Assembly (NCBI GenBank): GCA_031002005.1
Contig: CM061921.1
Span: 149,701,283-149,765,282, forward strand
Origin: Vandiemenella viatica
Taxonomy: Eukaryota > Arthropoda > Insecta > Orthoptera > Morabidae
Direction: 5' to 3'
DNA: 64,000 nt
How positions within the stretch are numbered: position 1 is the stretch's first letter; every line of letters begins with the position of its first letter. Of this stretch, positions 1 to 13,600 are shown piece by piece. The position numbers and the translations under genes are program-made. Under the pieces are notes generated by a model. It was not told where the DNA came from. It saw only the letters and a program-made list of their open reading frames with translations, and searched no databases.

Positions 1-1543
1 TATTTGTACACAGTCATAAGGTTTCAGTCCCGAAAACTGAATTAATTTAAAAGCAGGTTGTGTAAATTGTACTGAAAGCTGACTAAAACTGTAAAGAAGG
101 TTGTTGCTATACCAGTAACAAATCTGAGATGCACTATTCATGCTAATAGACCTGATGGGCTGTACATAAACAGAATAAGCCAAAATTGTGATTGTACGAA
201 CTGTAGTGGAAGATGGCACAACAAGTTCCACACCAAAACAAAAATGAATGAAATACGTAAGATTAGCACACAATGCCATGCTTGGAAAGGAAAGAGCATT
301 AAAGGATCGAGAAATATTCCATACAACATGTAATATAATCCCATATTTTAACTCCATTACAATTTTTAACTCTCATTTAAAGTTAGTCAACTCAAACTTC
401 ATTACATAAGGAGAGGATTTAGTCCAAGGACTGGGGAGAAAATCAGTGATTGCCATTATTAATGTAGGTTTCTGGCAGTCACCTGCAGTGATTTCAGGAA
501 ATCATTGAAACTTAAAAACTAGATGGCTAAACTAAGGATCGATCCATTGTCCTCCCAAGTGTTACACCACACAACTATACCACCCACCCAACAAGCTAAG
601 TGCTCATCCTAACTCTTTATTAAAATTCTGCATTTTATTATTGTTCTTACTGGATTAATATCACAGAATTCTTTCTATCAAATTACACCTAGTTGGCATT
701 TGTCACATTGTTTCAGATTTGGAGATTTATGACAGATTACTGCTCAGTTAACAAAAACAGAGATACATAGTCTAAGGAAAGTGATTGTTCCTTTCACTTT
801 CTTTATTCAAATTTTCTCATTAACAATCTATATTTTTCTTTGAACTTGAAAAAAAACCTACTATTACATGATACTCATTGACAGAAATTATTTGATGAAA
901 ATAATTAAAAGAAAAATGCTTTAATGTGACCTGAAAACAAGGATATGGAATGGAAATCCATCACTGACCAAAGTTGGAGGAAGGAGGGTTGCAATGACAA
1001 AAAATACTACATGAACAGAATTACACAAATTTAGTTTTTTTTATTGTTTTTTGTTTTGTTATTTGAGTCCTCCCGCCTTCAACTATAGTAGGGGACGGGT
1101 TTACTTTCCATGCCCTCATTTGTTGCCACCAACTATTTGGATCAATAAATAGAAAATATGCACACCAAAAACTCACTGCACAAAATTGGATCCAATAAAG
1201 TGCCTTGCATTACATCGAAAAATACTTCCTTCAATAAACTAACTCATTCCCTCAAGTTTAAATTAAAATGTTATAGCTAAGAGATGAAACCATAGGCTAA
1301 ATTATGCAATTGCAATTACTATGAAAATTTTATCAACCTTAATAATGCATTTAAAGTTTGAAATTTTGCGGAAAATGTTAAAAGAATTTTCAAGAATAAA
1401 AAATTAAAACATTTCACACAAAATCAATTTTAAGGGATAAAACATAAAAACAATTACCAGTAAGTCTGGAAGAAATAATGGTCTTTTCTATTTCTTTTTG
1501 GAACATAAATTACACAACTAACAATATTATTATAAACTTTTAC
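1..1543. other. Start of intron 8 of the myosin V gene
   Basis: AT-rich DNA with no myosin motif in any frame, so exon 9 must be further left. The only recognisable content is a very diverged SINE copy near 440-600, annotated separately. Short ORFs here look like chance frames. Confidence 0.7.
440..600 (-). repeat. Very diverged SINE A relic
   Basis: The order of words follows the SINE A body seen elsewhere in the window: a CAGTGATTTCAGGAAATCAT stretch for the GAGTGATTTGGGGAAACCAT of young copies, then an ATGGCTAAAC segment, then GGATCGATCCATTGTCCTCC and a trailing CACCCACC. Similarity is weak and no target duplication is visible. Confidence 0.35.
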
Positions 1544-1675
1544 CTCTATCACAGTCATTGGTTTGGAAAACACTTCTCTCATGCTAACAATTTTTCTGTG
1601 ACATAGCCAATTTCTCATCTCTGTTGCATCAATTTGAAGCAAGTCTGCAAGGACTTTAAGATGTGTATCCTCTGC
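1544..1675 (-). CDS. didum: Myosin V coding exon 8
   Basis: Residues 397-440, 132 nt, phase 0 at both ends. Reads [20 protein letters not shown], then [20 protein letters not shown], then TVIE. LCHRKI followed by the KPM turn is the family pattern before the next exon (expected to read like ARDALAKHIYAKLF), which is not in this window. Acceptor GTATTTTGCAG; donor GAG|GTAAAAG. Reading through the donor would add VKVYNN, which fits no myosin, supporting the splice. Confidence 0.95.
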
Positions 1676-4600
1676 CTGCAAAATACATGGAAGATAAAAC
1701 ATTAACTCAAAATTTAAGATAAAAATTTATGCTTTTTTTTTTTTTTTTTTACTTACAGATATCATGCTTCCTTCAGTATCCATTCCAGAATTCTTTTCAC
1801 CAATACCTTCAAAAATTTGAACATTGCCTAAATGTAATATGGCTGCTAGTATTTTGAACATATCTGCTTGCTCCTTTGATGAAAATCCAAGAAGTGAAAG
1901 TGCATTTGTTGTCTCCTCAAATCCTGCTCTATCATCTACTCCTTCAATTTCTGGACTGTTACCTTGGTTCAGGTAGTGAAACCTGTCTTGATGAGCTGAA
2001 GGCAGAAATAATAAATTGATATGGTGTGTTAGTTCTGACTGTCAGAAGAAACTTATTTTTTATATTACTGTTATACAAAATAAATACAGTTCATTGTGTC
2101 AACATAAATTATATTTCAGTTGATTTCAGGTACTACTTACAGACTAAAATAAACCATGGTACACAACAACTTGCATTTTTATATGAAGTACATTCTGTAT
2201 TTATTATGATTTCCATTTGGATGCTTTTTACCAAAATTTGTAGATATGCACTAAAAGAAAATGAAATAACAAAACCCTGAAGAATTATGCCAATTCAGAT
2301 TCAATTATATCATCTTTCTATTAAAGAATGGCTATTCTTTTTAAATTTTCAGAACTTTCAGCCATAATTTCATAATAAATTTTGAGAGAATAATGAAAAA
2401 ACCAATGTTTGGTCCTGCACAGTAGTTGAACAAAGCAATGTGTCACCCTGTTGAAACAAGTGTTGTCCTTCCATGCAGTTAAAGCTCTTTCGTGTGGATA
2501 CTTGCAACATATTTTTTTATTTTTTTTTTTTATTCGAAGTCCCCTTTCTGAGAACTGCTATATTTAATACATTTGAATCCTTATTGATAAGGTTCTGGAA
2601 GCTGGCAAATAACTGAGAACCATGATTACCTCTTAAGGCAAATGTGAGACACCCCACATCTTACATAATACAGATTAGAGCAAATACATCAACAGGAAAA
2701 ATCAGCAAATGAAACAGGAAGATACTTAAATACCCAATAGCATATGTGACCATAGTCAAATTCCCCCTTACATACACATTTTTTATCAATTACATTTGTT
2801 ATAAAATTCACTTGAAATAATATACAATGTTCCTGCCTTCATAACATTAAAAGTGCTGCACCCAGACAGGAATGGTGGAATATATCCAGGGTCATACCCA
2901 ACAGAAATAAGAAAATGAAATGGATCAGGCTAAGTTTATTACGTATAGATCCAGTTGTCAGAAGTGGACCCATCGTTAGCACCTATACATTTGTGCATCC
3001 TTCCTGGCATCGATTCAGCAAGTGTTCGGATGTCTTCTTGAGGTATGTCTCTACATGAGTAATCTAATACGTCTACTCCTGGAATCCCACATATGCTCTA
3101 TTGAGGACAAATCTGGGTATTGTGCAGTCCAAATTGTGATCATAACCCTCTTGCAAGGCTTGTATTGTGATGGCCACAGAATAAGGGTGGGTACTATCCT
3201 GTTGGAAGATGCAATTTGGATGGTGGACATGAAGGGTATCACAATTGAGTGCAGCACCCTGTCCACATAATGGTGGGCTGTCACTGTGCCTTCAACAACA
3301 ATAACCAACTCAGTCCAGCTGTCGAAACTGATTGCCCCCAATTAATTAATGACACCAGTGGCTGAACCTGTGTGACATTTCTAAATCACAGCATAGTAAG
3401 CAGTTTTTCCACTAAGCCTGCATACATGTTTTCAATTATCACTTTGCCACAGACAGAATCGAGACTAATTTCTAAACACAAATGTCATTTACATGTCCAT
3501 TTGCATTTTGCATTATACCAGTTTAGACAATGCTGGCAATAAAATAAGGTTAATAGAACACATTGCATAGGAGTCGGAGAGTATAACCCAGCTTCGAGCA
3601 ATTTTTTTACCATCATCTGGCAGGTGACCCTCTCTGCAAATACTGCTTGGATCTAGCCTGCAGTCTCCCATCTGCCAGCAACAACCATCCAGACAATTTT
3701 GCAGTCTTCACATGCTGTTGTCATTCGGTATGGACCTATGCCTGCTCTAGGAGTACTAGAGCCTTCTTCCATCTACTGTGTAACAAGTCTGTATACTGAC
3801 ATTGCACTATGGCCAATCCTTTAGGATATTTCACGATATGATGCACCCATTTTAAACATGCCAATACTCTGACCTCTCTCACAATTAGACATTTGGGTGT
3901 AAAGGGTCGTCACTCTTTGCCTTGGCATACTTAATCAACAAGAACTTATTGAAAAAAATGTGTCATGTTACATCACACTGTTCACCACTTATACACTAAA
4001 AAACATAGCAATTTTGCATAATCAATTGCGCCATAACCCTCATACTGTTACATGTAAAACTTTCAATTTTTAATCAATTAATGCTCTTCATATGGGGATA
4101 TTTGGGCTCAAATTGCATTTATTTATCACAACTCCATCTGGGTATTGAACTTTTAATTTCTGCCAATGTATGTAGTCTGGTTTCTGTGAGAAAAAAGTTG
4201 ATAAAATTATGTTTGTGTACCTCAAATTCTTTATAACATCTTTCCCTGGAAACTTTAGCAGGTACACCTAATACCACACAAATCCAATACATAATCCCCT
4301 ACTGGACAATCAGGATACCAATTCAACAGGTTTCTGTTACTGTCCAGGCAGTGTCTACTGCCAGCCAGAGCCACTTTGGAATCCACAAGCATACTGAATG
4401 ATAAATTTTACAGTCTGCTATTAGCATGTTAGAAATGCGCAAGTATTTAATGTAGAATGTATAACTGAAAAACACCTAACTTCAGGGTGCTACAGTCTTG
4501 TTTTTCATCAACTTACACTACAATATTTTCAAAACAAAATTTTAAAAAGCAGTAAAATGAATTAAAAAAAAAATACATACCAAGCTTCAATTCTGGATAC

Positions 4601-7600
4601 AAATCTCTAGCAGCACACAGTTGATAAAATATATGGTAATTTCTTTCTTCTGGTGCCTGGAATACTACACGCGATTTCTCTAGTAAGTATGTACGCATAC
4701 TTGCACCAAATATATGATATTGCTTGTTGAAATGTATTTCTATAAACTTTCCAAACCTGGAGCTATTGTCGTTTCTTGTAGTTTTGGCATTTCCAATAGA
4801 CTGAAACAAATAATTTTTTTAATACAATATAAAACTAAAGGTGGCTATTCGTTTCTCACACTTAAGTCCTCTCTCTCATTACTGCTGCAACTTTATGCCC
4901 CTTGTCCTTCAATAATGGAATGTTAATTATTAAAATTAATGGTCAGGTACATTATGAGGTTGTTTATTAAATCCAACCTTTCATACCATGTCTCGTAGTG
5001 AAATTATCTAACAGCCTTCTGGCCTATGAGAATCCCACTAGCCATAATTATTCAGGATACTGACAGCAACACTACAGTTACTGCAGCAACACAGCAGAGA
5101 CTATGTCTTCGGCATACTTCAAAAACACAAGAGAAGGGGAGAAAATCTTTCAGATGAACATAGACATGATAAGAGGGCCAGGCGAGAAAGGACAAATGTC
5201 AAGGTAATCTAATGGTGAGAAGTGACAGACAGATCAAAAAATAGAATAGGCTGAACAAAAACATCACTTTCCTAAAAGAAATAATTATAGTAATTTTAAT
5301 AATTATTCTGTAATCACTGTTGTTTGAATTTCTCTATGGGGTTTACAACAGTTTGGTGAGGATTTATAAATACCACCTCACTAATGATTGTTCCACAATA
5401 GGTTCACTGTTTATGTTTAAATAACAAGATGGCCAAAAGCCATTACATTACATCCCACCAGAGCTGCACTAGGAAAACTATTATCAATTCATACCTTCAT
5501 ATTAAGCGACTTGGAGCTGCTACTTCAAAGAGGGCATACTTACAGGCATCTTATAGAACATTTTTTCAATTTATAATATAATTTTTTCAGTAACCTTTTT
5601 TCAACAATGATCTGCATGTATTGGAAAAGTCAAAAGGGAGAAGTTCCATATAACTGGCCACCTAAATACAGAGGCCAGTTGTAGGAATTTATGGTTTAGG
5701 CACAATGTAATAAATATATAGATTTGTCTCCATATAGCTATTCTGAAAAGTATAAATCAAGCATACTTCTTTTTTTTTTTTACTTATGGCTTTATGCCTC
5801 ATCAACATTCAGGTCATTAGAGGCGGGATGGGATGGGGGGACAAGGAACAGGAAGGAATTTGGCCATGGTCTTTTGAAGGAAGCACCTTGGCATTAGCCT
5901 GGAGTGATTTGGGGAAACCATGGAAAACCCAAATCTGAATGCCCAGATGGGGATTCGAATCACCATCTTCCCAAATGTGAGGCCAGAGTGTTAACTGCTC
6001 ACCTACCATGCTCTGTAGCATAATTCATGATGTTGACTTGGAAGATGTACTGTTAGGATTTTTATTTTTATGGCTTTATGCCCAGTTGATGTTGCTGTCA
6101 CTAGAGACAGGAAAGGGTTGGGAGGTAAGGAACAGGAATAAACCATTCCAGCATTTGTCTGGTGTGACATCAGAAAATCAAGCAAAAAAATTAATCTGGA
6201 TAGTTGAACACTAATTCAGACACGTGTCCTCTCAAATACAAAGCTACAGTTTTACCACTCACTCACCATGCTCAGTAAGCATAGTATCACTTAACATCCA
6301 AACATAAAATTCACACAATTTCGTGTACATTAATTTTGTGTATATCACTCATTACGAAGCTCAAATACTTATAAATTTATCACAACTTACTTCCATTATG
6401 GGACTTGATGCCAACACCTTCTTCTCAACCTGCGTTTCTGTTGATGAACCACCAACAGTAGCAAAATATCGCATTGCATACTTTGCGGACACAGTCTTTC
6501 CAGCACCTGACTCACCAGAGACAATAATGCTCTGGTCCCTCTGTTCCCTAAAAATATACAGACAGGTTTACTAGAGGATGTTAGGGTGAAACTGTACAAA
6601 AATTTTATTTGTATTTTACATAACTAGGAGGGGAAGGACACTTTTACAAACAGCAATGACTAGCACCCTAAAAATAACTGAACACTATGAAAATAATTAT
6701 GTTCCCCTCCAGAAACATCAGCACAGATAAGTGGATGCATTAGACCAGAACCTGATCAGCAAATGAGCCACTTCACATTTAATGATTAGCATTAGCAGCA
6801 TCATGTTTGTTCAGAAAGGTGGAAAAGGGGAGGGGGGCACATTACATGCTATTGATGTCATGACAGACCTTGAGGATGATCTAACTCATGGCAATGTGTT
6901 AAATATTTCGGTCAGTCTGCTAACTGTGTGACCATATGCATTTAATGTTATTCCGTTCATGTTTTTAAGGTTGAATGTGGGGAACACCTCATCGTTCACC
7001 TAGTAGGTGACTGAGAAACTATCTAAAAACAAATAATAATGGTGGCTGGATTGCTTGGATTGAGACTGAATCCTTTCACACTTTACCTTTCCAGGTACTG
7101 AAAATTGTAGCTTTATGAAATAACTTGGCCAAATTGGTAAGCAGGAACATCAATAGCAGAAGTTATAGCAGCTCTACAGCAGTATACCCAGTTATTACAA
7201 CTGATAATAAGAAGGCCCTTATCAAGGAATAATCTTGCAACTTACATCTATTTATTTTAAGAAATGAATCTGGATGAACATATAAAGATTTGAATTAATA
7301 TACTTTCAGTTAGAGCTACCACACAAAGTTTTCAGCACCTTTCACAGGGAGGATATTAGTACCGAGAGGTTTGCAACTTTGCCTAGGAAGAGGTTCAGCT
7401 ACAACTGTCTGAAGGACAGTACTTCCAGTAACTACTGAAAGAGATAGTGATGAATTTGTGAGAAAGTACTAGTCTCAAAAGTCCCTTACATATCGCCCTT
7501 ATGTTATATACCACAACCTTCAATATGAATATAAAAACAGATAGTAAAAAATGTGAGTACAGTGTATGATGACTGAAAAATAAATAATGATGAGGATCCA

Positions 7601-10600
7601 GAAGAGAATACTGCTGCTGGTTAACAAGCATTACTTTTGGTCTGCTGGTTATAAGTCTTTAGCAAGGAAGATAAAACTGCTGAAGTTTGAGTAAATGCAA
7701 TAAAAATAATCCTTTCGATTTATTTATTTCTAACACAATACAAAAATTGCAGCAAAATGCTTGAATGCTAAACACATAGCTATGCACAAAAGCTAATGTT
7801 TTTGAGGTGGTAGCTTATAGACATCAACTGCTTCCATACACAAAAGGAACACAGAAATGTGGGACAATACAAGAATAGCTTTTCCAGAGAGTGTCCAAGC
7901 ATTATCTATATGCATCTTACTGTCACAACTCCACCCACCTTTTTGTTTTGCTACAAACCTGCCCTATCATGACTGTGGTTACTTAGAATAACCTAAATTT
8001 AAAGAGATGCTGTGGGTGTTGCAATCTGTCTAGAACAACATAAGCTTTTGTGAATTTGTTGTTTTATTCTCTTTCTATAATGTGTAGTAGTTGAGGTAGA
8101 AGGTGGGTAAAAATTATTAACACAGCCTTTTCACTGGGCCTCAGAATATAAAGTATAACCACCCTTGTTAAGTATGCCTGTACTTCAAAACTCACAGTGA
8201 CACCACCTGGCCTTAAAAAGCCATATAAATATTACTACCAAACATGTTTCAAATGCGTAACTGGACATTCAAATCATTATATCAGTACACAACTCTTCAA
8301 GTAGAGCAAGATGTTCAATGGAGTCACTTATTAATGAGTTACTGTTGTGTATAAACTACACATGATACAGGGTTAAGATTTTTTCAAAATTTAATACAAT
8401 TTCTTTAATTTTATTTGTTGGCATTAAAATTTTTAGAAGAAAATATTTTAACACACTATAGCTATGTCCACACTTGTTTAACTTTTGGTTGTCAGAGGCA
8501 TGTGTCATGTTGCTCGGGGGAGCGGTTCGGTAGGCATGTGTCAGGGGCATGCCCGAGTTCCTCAGTTCATTCAAAAAACCAGAAGGTGAAGCATGTTGCA
8601 AGCGTTTGCAGTTGAAGTGGGTTCACGTGCATGTCCTCTTGCAACATGTCACTCTCCAATGAGGCAACACTTTCATTTAGAGAAGATTATTATTTGTACC
8701 CATTGTTATGGAATGCCAAAAATAAAAATGACACAACAAGATTGAGAAGACAGATCCCCTAAAGGTCATTGGGAAAAGATGTTCGATGGATTTAACTACC
8801 ATGAAGAAGAATATTAAGAGCACGATATCATACTTTTCTAAAGAACAGCAGAAAGTCGAGTGGTGATGGAGGTGAGGGGAACTACAGTTCATCATGGTTC
8901 TCATATAACAGTATCGCATTCATATCTGATACAATGACGCCAAGAGAAATTGAAGAAACAGAAGAGGTTACTGGAAACAGGACTTCAATCATGGTAACCT
9001 TGCGATTCAAGCTTCATCATATACTTAGTGTATCAATAGATAGCTTTAAAGAGCAGCAAGTATCATATTATTCAGTAACAATAAACATCATTTGTTGCAA
9101 TAAGCAGTCAGATGCATTTACATGTGTATTTGAAAGTATTGACAAGCATTTTGAATAAACACAAGTCATTTGTACAGCTGCAGCTACTAATCTAAGAATT
9201 TGAAGATCAAATTATGAATTGGAAGGGAAAGCTTTCTACAGTAATCAATGTCAAATATATATAGTAAATAACTTCACTAGATTTACACTTGTGAAGTTAT
9301 TTACAGTATCATGATGGTAGCTCCTCGTTAGCACCTTACAGCATTAACTTACTTATTGTTATGCATGATTTTCTCAGATCGAGAGCAATTCATTCTAATA
9401 TAATAGATGTATATAGGAAAGTAATGTGCAGGTTTCTTCCTTAAATAAAGTATATTTATTGAAAGTATGCTGTACTGAGCTACATTTTCCAGATACATCT
9501 TAAGCTGAAAATGTATTTGTTATATCATTAGCACTGAAGATGTATCCTCTGTGACTTTTTTGCTTGGGATTTTGCTTACATAACAATAGCAGCCGTAATG
9601 CCCGCTAAACAAATTCGATCGTCCATCTTTCTGTGGTAACATCAGAATACTAGGGAGCATGCTTCACGAGGCATGAATGTGGACATTAAAGGGCATGCTT
9701 CCTGAGGCATGCCTTAAGATGAACATGTTGCAAGAGGAATGGGCAAGAGGAAAAGGCAAATTGAAAAGGAAGAGGCTCAAGTGTGGACATAGCTTATGGC
9801 ACTTTTCAAACCAAGAAATGAAAATTTAATAGCACTGTAAAACTTCCTACAAACCTATAACAACATGTTTCAAAGTTCATGGCATACTGTCTAAAGGACT
9901 TTTCTTAAGGAATATCTTTGGCTATTGAAATTAAGACTACCATCCTTGTAACTCTGGTAATGTTTTCAATTACCATCACAAATCAATAACACTCTCCTGC
10001 AAAGAAGAGATAATTTAGCTTGATTTTGAAAAACTGCCAGACACTACAGAAAATTCAGTCTTCTCTTAAAACTAAAACCAAGAAATATTATTACAGATTT
10101 CAACTTATCGCACAGCTTTAATGGTTTTATTACTACAATTTGCCATTTTTTCTATTCTTGAGATTGGGGAATTATTTTTTTGTCTGCAGTTATATTGGAG
10201 ACGAATTATGTGGGCAGCAGTGTTTTTAAAGGGGATGATCTCCAAATAAAAATGTTCCTCCAAAATTTCTACACACACAAAAAGATATAACATACAAGCA
10301 GATTATCCCACCAGTCTGAAATTTTACCATGCAATCCATTAGTGATCCGACATCAATCATTGTGAGAATTAAAGAAAAACCTTTGACATTCATTGTAACC
10401 TGTAAATCAATCCTAGACACTCTCATGGTAAAGTTCTCAAATGATTGAATGACTGGTAGTATTTCAATACCTGGATAAATAACATCATTGGAATGACTTC
10501 TGCAAGATCCCTCCATTGAGGTATTTTTTCTTTCCTTTTTTGTTTTCCTAGGCAACTGAAAAACTCTTGGTGATGTACTCTCCTCAGTTTTATCATGATA

Positions 10601-13600
10601 AAGTTTGTAATTGAAGTAATATATCCTCATGTGACCACATAACATTAGAATTTGACATTCAATTTCTGATAACAATTTCATTGATTGTGAGAAAAAGATA
10701 TCCACAAGACTGGGTTATGATTTTTAACCAGTTTTCTTCTAAATGTCAATCATTGTGTCATATGGATCAATCATTACTTTAACTACACTGCCAATTCTTC
10801 TATCATCCATCTTTCATGGTTGAAAATTGCTGACCCACAAAATGAAATGCTGCACATTCCGTCTCTTCTAGTTTTGAACCTCTGCTTCCTGAGATAATTG
10901 AGCTATTGTCTGTTTGTTTTTTTTTCTTTCTCAATTTGTTCCAGCCATAGCACTGCCATCTTCACATGATTGCTGTCATTTTCCCTGGATTTTTTTTTTC
11001 AAGATTGTCTATTTTTCAACAAACAATATGTCCAAATAACTGTAGAACTGGCTGGTAGCATGTAGAAAAACCACCTCTTTTTAGCACTCAGTTATTTTAG
11101 AATAGAGGTGTTGGTTCTTTTTTTCCAACCAGATTTTCACAATATTCTCCTATATTCCCACATCTTAGAACCTAATGCATTCGAAGTTTGGAATGTTTCA
11201 TTAAGGAACTGTTATTCCCACTGACACTGAGCTATGATACAACATCACTTCCAAGTACTATTCTTTCTGGTGTTTCCTCTGTGCAGCTGTCATCATTAGC
11301 TACCATAGAACCTTGGCACACAAAGTGATTCACCTTCTCATAATCTTCCAGTAAACTTTCCAGCAGCAGAGACCAGACTTTTATCAGAATTTTGGTTTTT
11401 ACTTTGTTCACTGAGAAACACAGGGTACTGATAATATTCTCAAATTTATTCAACAATATATTCATTTCGGCTTGTGGTCCAGCAAACAGCAAGGTGTCAT
11501 CAGCAAATTTAAGATTGTTTATATTCCACACTCCAACTTTGATTAAACTGCCCCACCACCTAGACAGTTCCTTGTGATATAGATACTAAACGAAAATGGA
11601 TAGAATGCATCCCTCTCTAACACCTTTAGAGGGTTTAAAAGATCTGCTTTCTCCAGCCTGATTACCACCTTAGTATTAGTACATAGGTTTCTAATGAATG
11701 TGATATGGTGGTTGTGAATCTCTATTTCTTTGAGCTTCTTCCATAGTTTCTGCCATCCAACACAGTCAATGCCTTATTGTTATCCAGGAAGCAGAACACT
11801 ATTAGTAAGTTGTATTCTCTCAATTTCTCAATTATCTGTGTTATATTGAGGATTTGTCCCTTCGTTTTCACAAAGCCAACTTGCTCTGGTGGTATTTATC
11901 TATCCAGATAGTATCTTAGATGGTCTTGGAAAATGTTTATTATGATTTTGCTGACATGTGATATTGATATAGTCTTAATATTAATAATATTTAATTAAAA
12001 TTGCAATGGAGTGTACACTCCGGTGGCAATTTCCCTAAACACCAATATTCTTTTTTCTAACAGCATTGTATTCTGCCTTTCTTATAGAACAGAATGATAA
12101 TTAACATGGTCCACTCTTCAAGCCATATGCCTGTATTCCCCTTGGGGTCACATATTTCATTAATGACTTGGGCACAGTTCTCTAGAGACATGGGGCATCC
12201 CTGCCATAAACATGTAAGGCCCAGGTGCCTCGTTTCTTCTTAATTTTACCATCGCTTTTCTGAATTCTACTCTCCAACACATTCTGTGTGTTAATGCAGA
12301 ATATCCTGCAGATCTTATTTTTTTCATTTTTTTCTTTTATTACCTGGATGGTTTCTTCTGTAAGCCAGATATTTTTCATTTTTTCCTTCTCTAACCTGAA
12401 AATAGATAGTATTAATGTTAGCTGCTGTAAAGTGTCCACTGACTCAAGTGGGTCTCTGCAATCCAAGTACTGCAATCCAAGTACTGCAATACCGAGTTGT
12501 CAATATTCTCTTTTAAGAACCAGCAACTTTCTCACTTATCTTAGTTCTTGACCATTCAAGGAAAAATTCAGAGGATTGCCAATTGGAATATACCTCACCT
12601 AGTTCACAGATGTTCCTCCAAGGATTACTGATTGGGGGAATGTTTTAACATCCATATTATTTAATAGTGGGGAAAAATACACTGCGGGTTTTCTCGGGAA
12701 GAAGGAACACTGGGGTGGTTTCTCATCGACTTTCCCTGTATGCATATAAGAAACCCCTGCATGGAGAAAAGCTACCTCTGGTAGCCACTCTTTCCTTGAG
12801 AACAGGTGCTACCTAAATGGTATCCAGTGACATTTCCTAGACTGAGGGACCATCACACTCCTAAGGGAGCTCTTCCACCAAAAACTGTTGGATTCCTACA
12901 TGTCTCAGGTTATTTTATGCCATTCAACATTTGGTGCGAGTTGCTGGTTGTACGTTTTAATTTATTGGCATAGCAGAGTGAATCTGGCTAGACAATACCT
13001 GGATAATATCATAGCACAAGAGCACTATGATGAAACAAAATCTTGTTTGCATAGATGCAATATAAATTAAAACAATTTCCAGGCATAAAAACAACATTGC
13101 ACAGTCAGGGACGTAACTATCACAAGGCTAGGTGGTGCCATGCACCGGGGACCCCAAGCGCAGCTCAGGGGGCCCCTGCCAGCAAATCTCACCTGGTAGA
13201 GCTTTTAAAAAAAAGGTCTCCCATCTGGCCTCAGGGCTCAAAACATTTTTTCACTTGGGCCCTTGTTAACTAAAATATTAAAAACATAATTTTAAAAACA
13301 GTCTGCAACATTAATACCACAACTGGATTGATATATGTGCAGATAAAAAAAAATCTTTATTTATACACTTAAAAATTAAATAATTGAGCTTAACATTGCC
13401 CAAATATGCCAAAATTTACTAAAACAAATTCCCTAAAATAAATAAAAAATAAAAGAAACTGCTCTAACAAAATTTTAAAATTTAAAACAATATAACTAAT
13501 TAACAATTCTACCTTTCAAGCTTAGTGTATGCTTCCTCTGCAACAGCAAAAATGTGAGGATCCAGGTCTCCCATCGCCTGACCCCGATAAGCCCAAATTG

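Larger units (their letters stand above)
4801..6390. other. Intron 5 of the myosin V gene
   Basis: About 1.6 kb. Nothing recognised in 4801-5757. Two adjacent SINE A copies occupy 5768-6277. The remaining ~110 nt before exon 5 is plain AT-rich intron. Confidence 0.75.
8460..9794. mobile_element. PIF/Harbinger-like DNA element with MADF-type relic
   Basis: The ends are perfect 17-bp inverted repeats AGCTATGTCCACACTTG (8460-8476 and the complement of 9778-9794), flanked on both sides by TAT (8457-8459 and 9795-9797). Both ends are rich in GGCATG/GCATGC motifs. The interior of the plus strand (about 8770-8990) reads, across frames, like the end of a MADF DNA-binding domain: [19 protein letters not shown], then [20 protein letters not shown], then [19 protein letters not shown]/Harbinger elements typically carry a second Myb/MADF-like protein beside the transposase. 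No transposase remains, so this looks like a deletion derivative. Superfamily assignment is inferred from TIR style, 3-bp duplication and the MADF relic. Confidence 0.72.
6548..13512. other. Intron 4 of the myosin V gene
   Basis: About 7.0 kb. It contains the Harbinger-like element (8460-9794), an unexplained ORF (10226-10705) and a non-LTR reverse transcriptase fragment (about 11232-12475). The segments 6548-8459 and 12560-13100 show nothing I recognise. 13105-13260 is a GC-richer patch (GGGACGTAACTAT...GGGGGCCCC) that resembles repeat debris but could not be assigned. Confidence 0.7.

Noticed and set aside
13105..13260. GC-richer patch with GGGACGTAACTAT and GGGGGCCCC as a transposon end
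   Set aside because: Looks like repeat debris, but no inverted partner or duplication was found and no family could be named.
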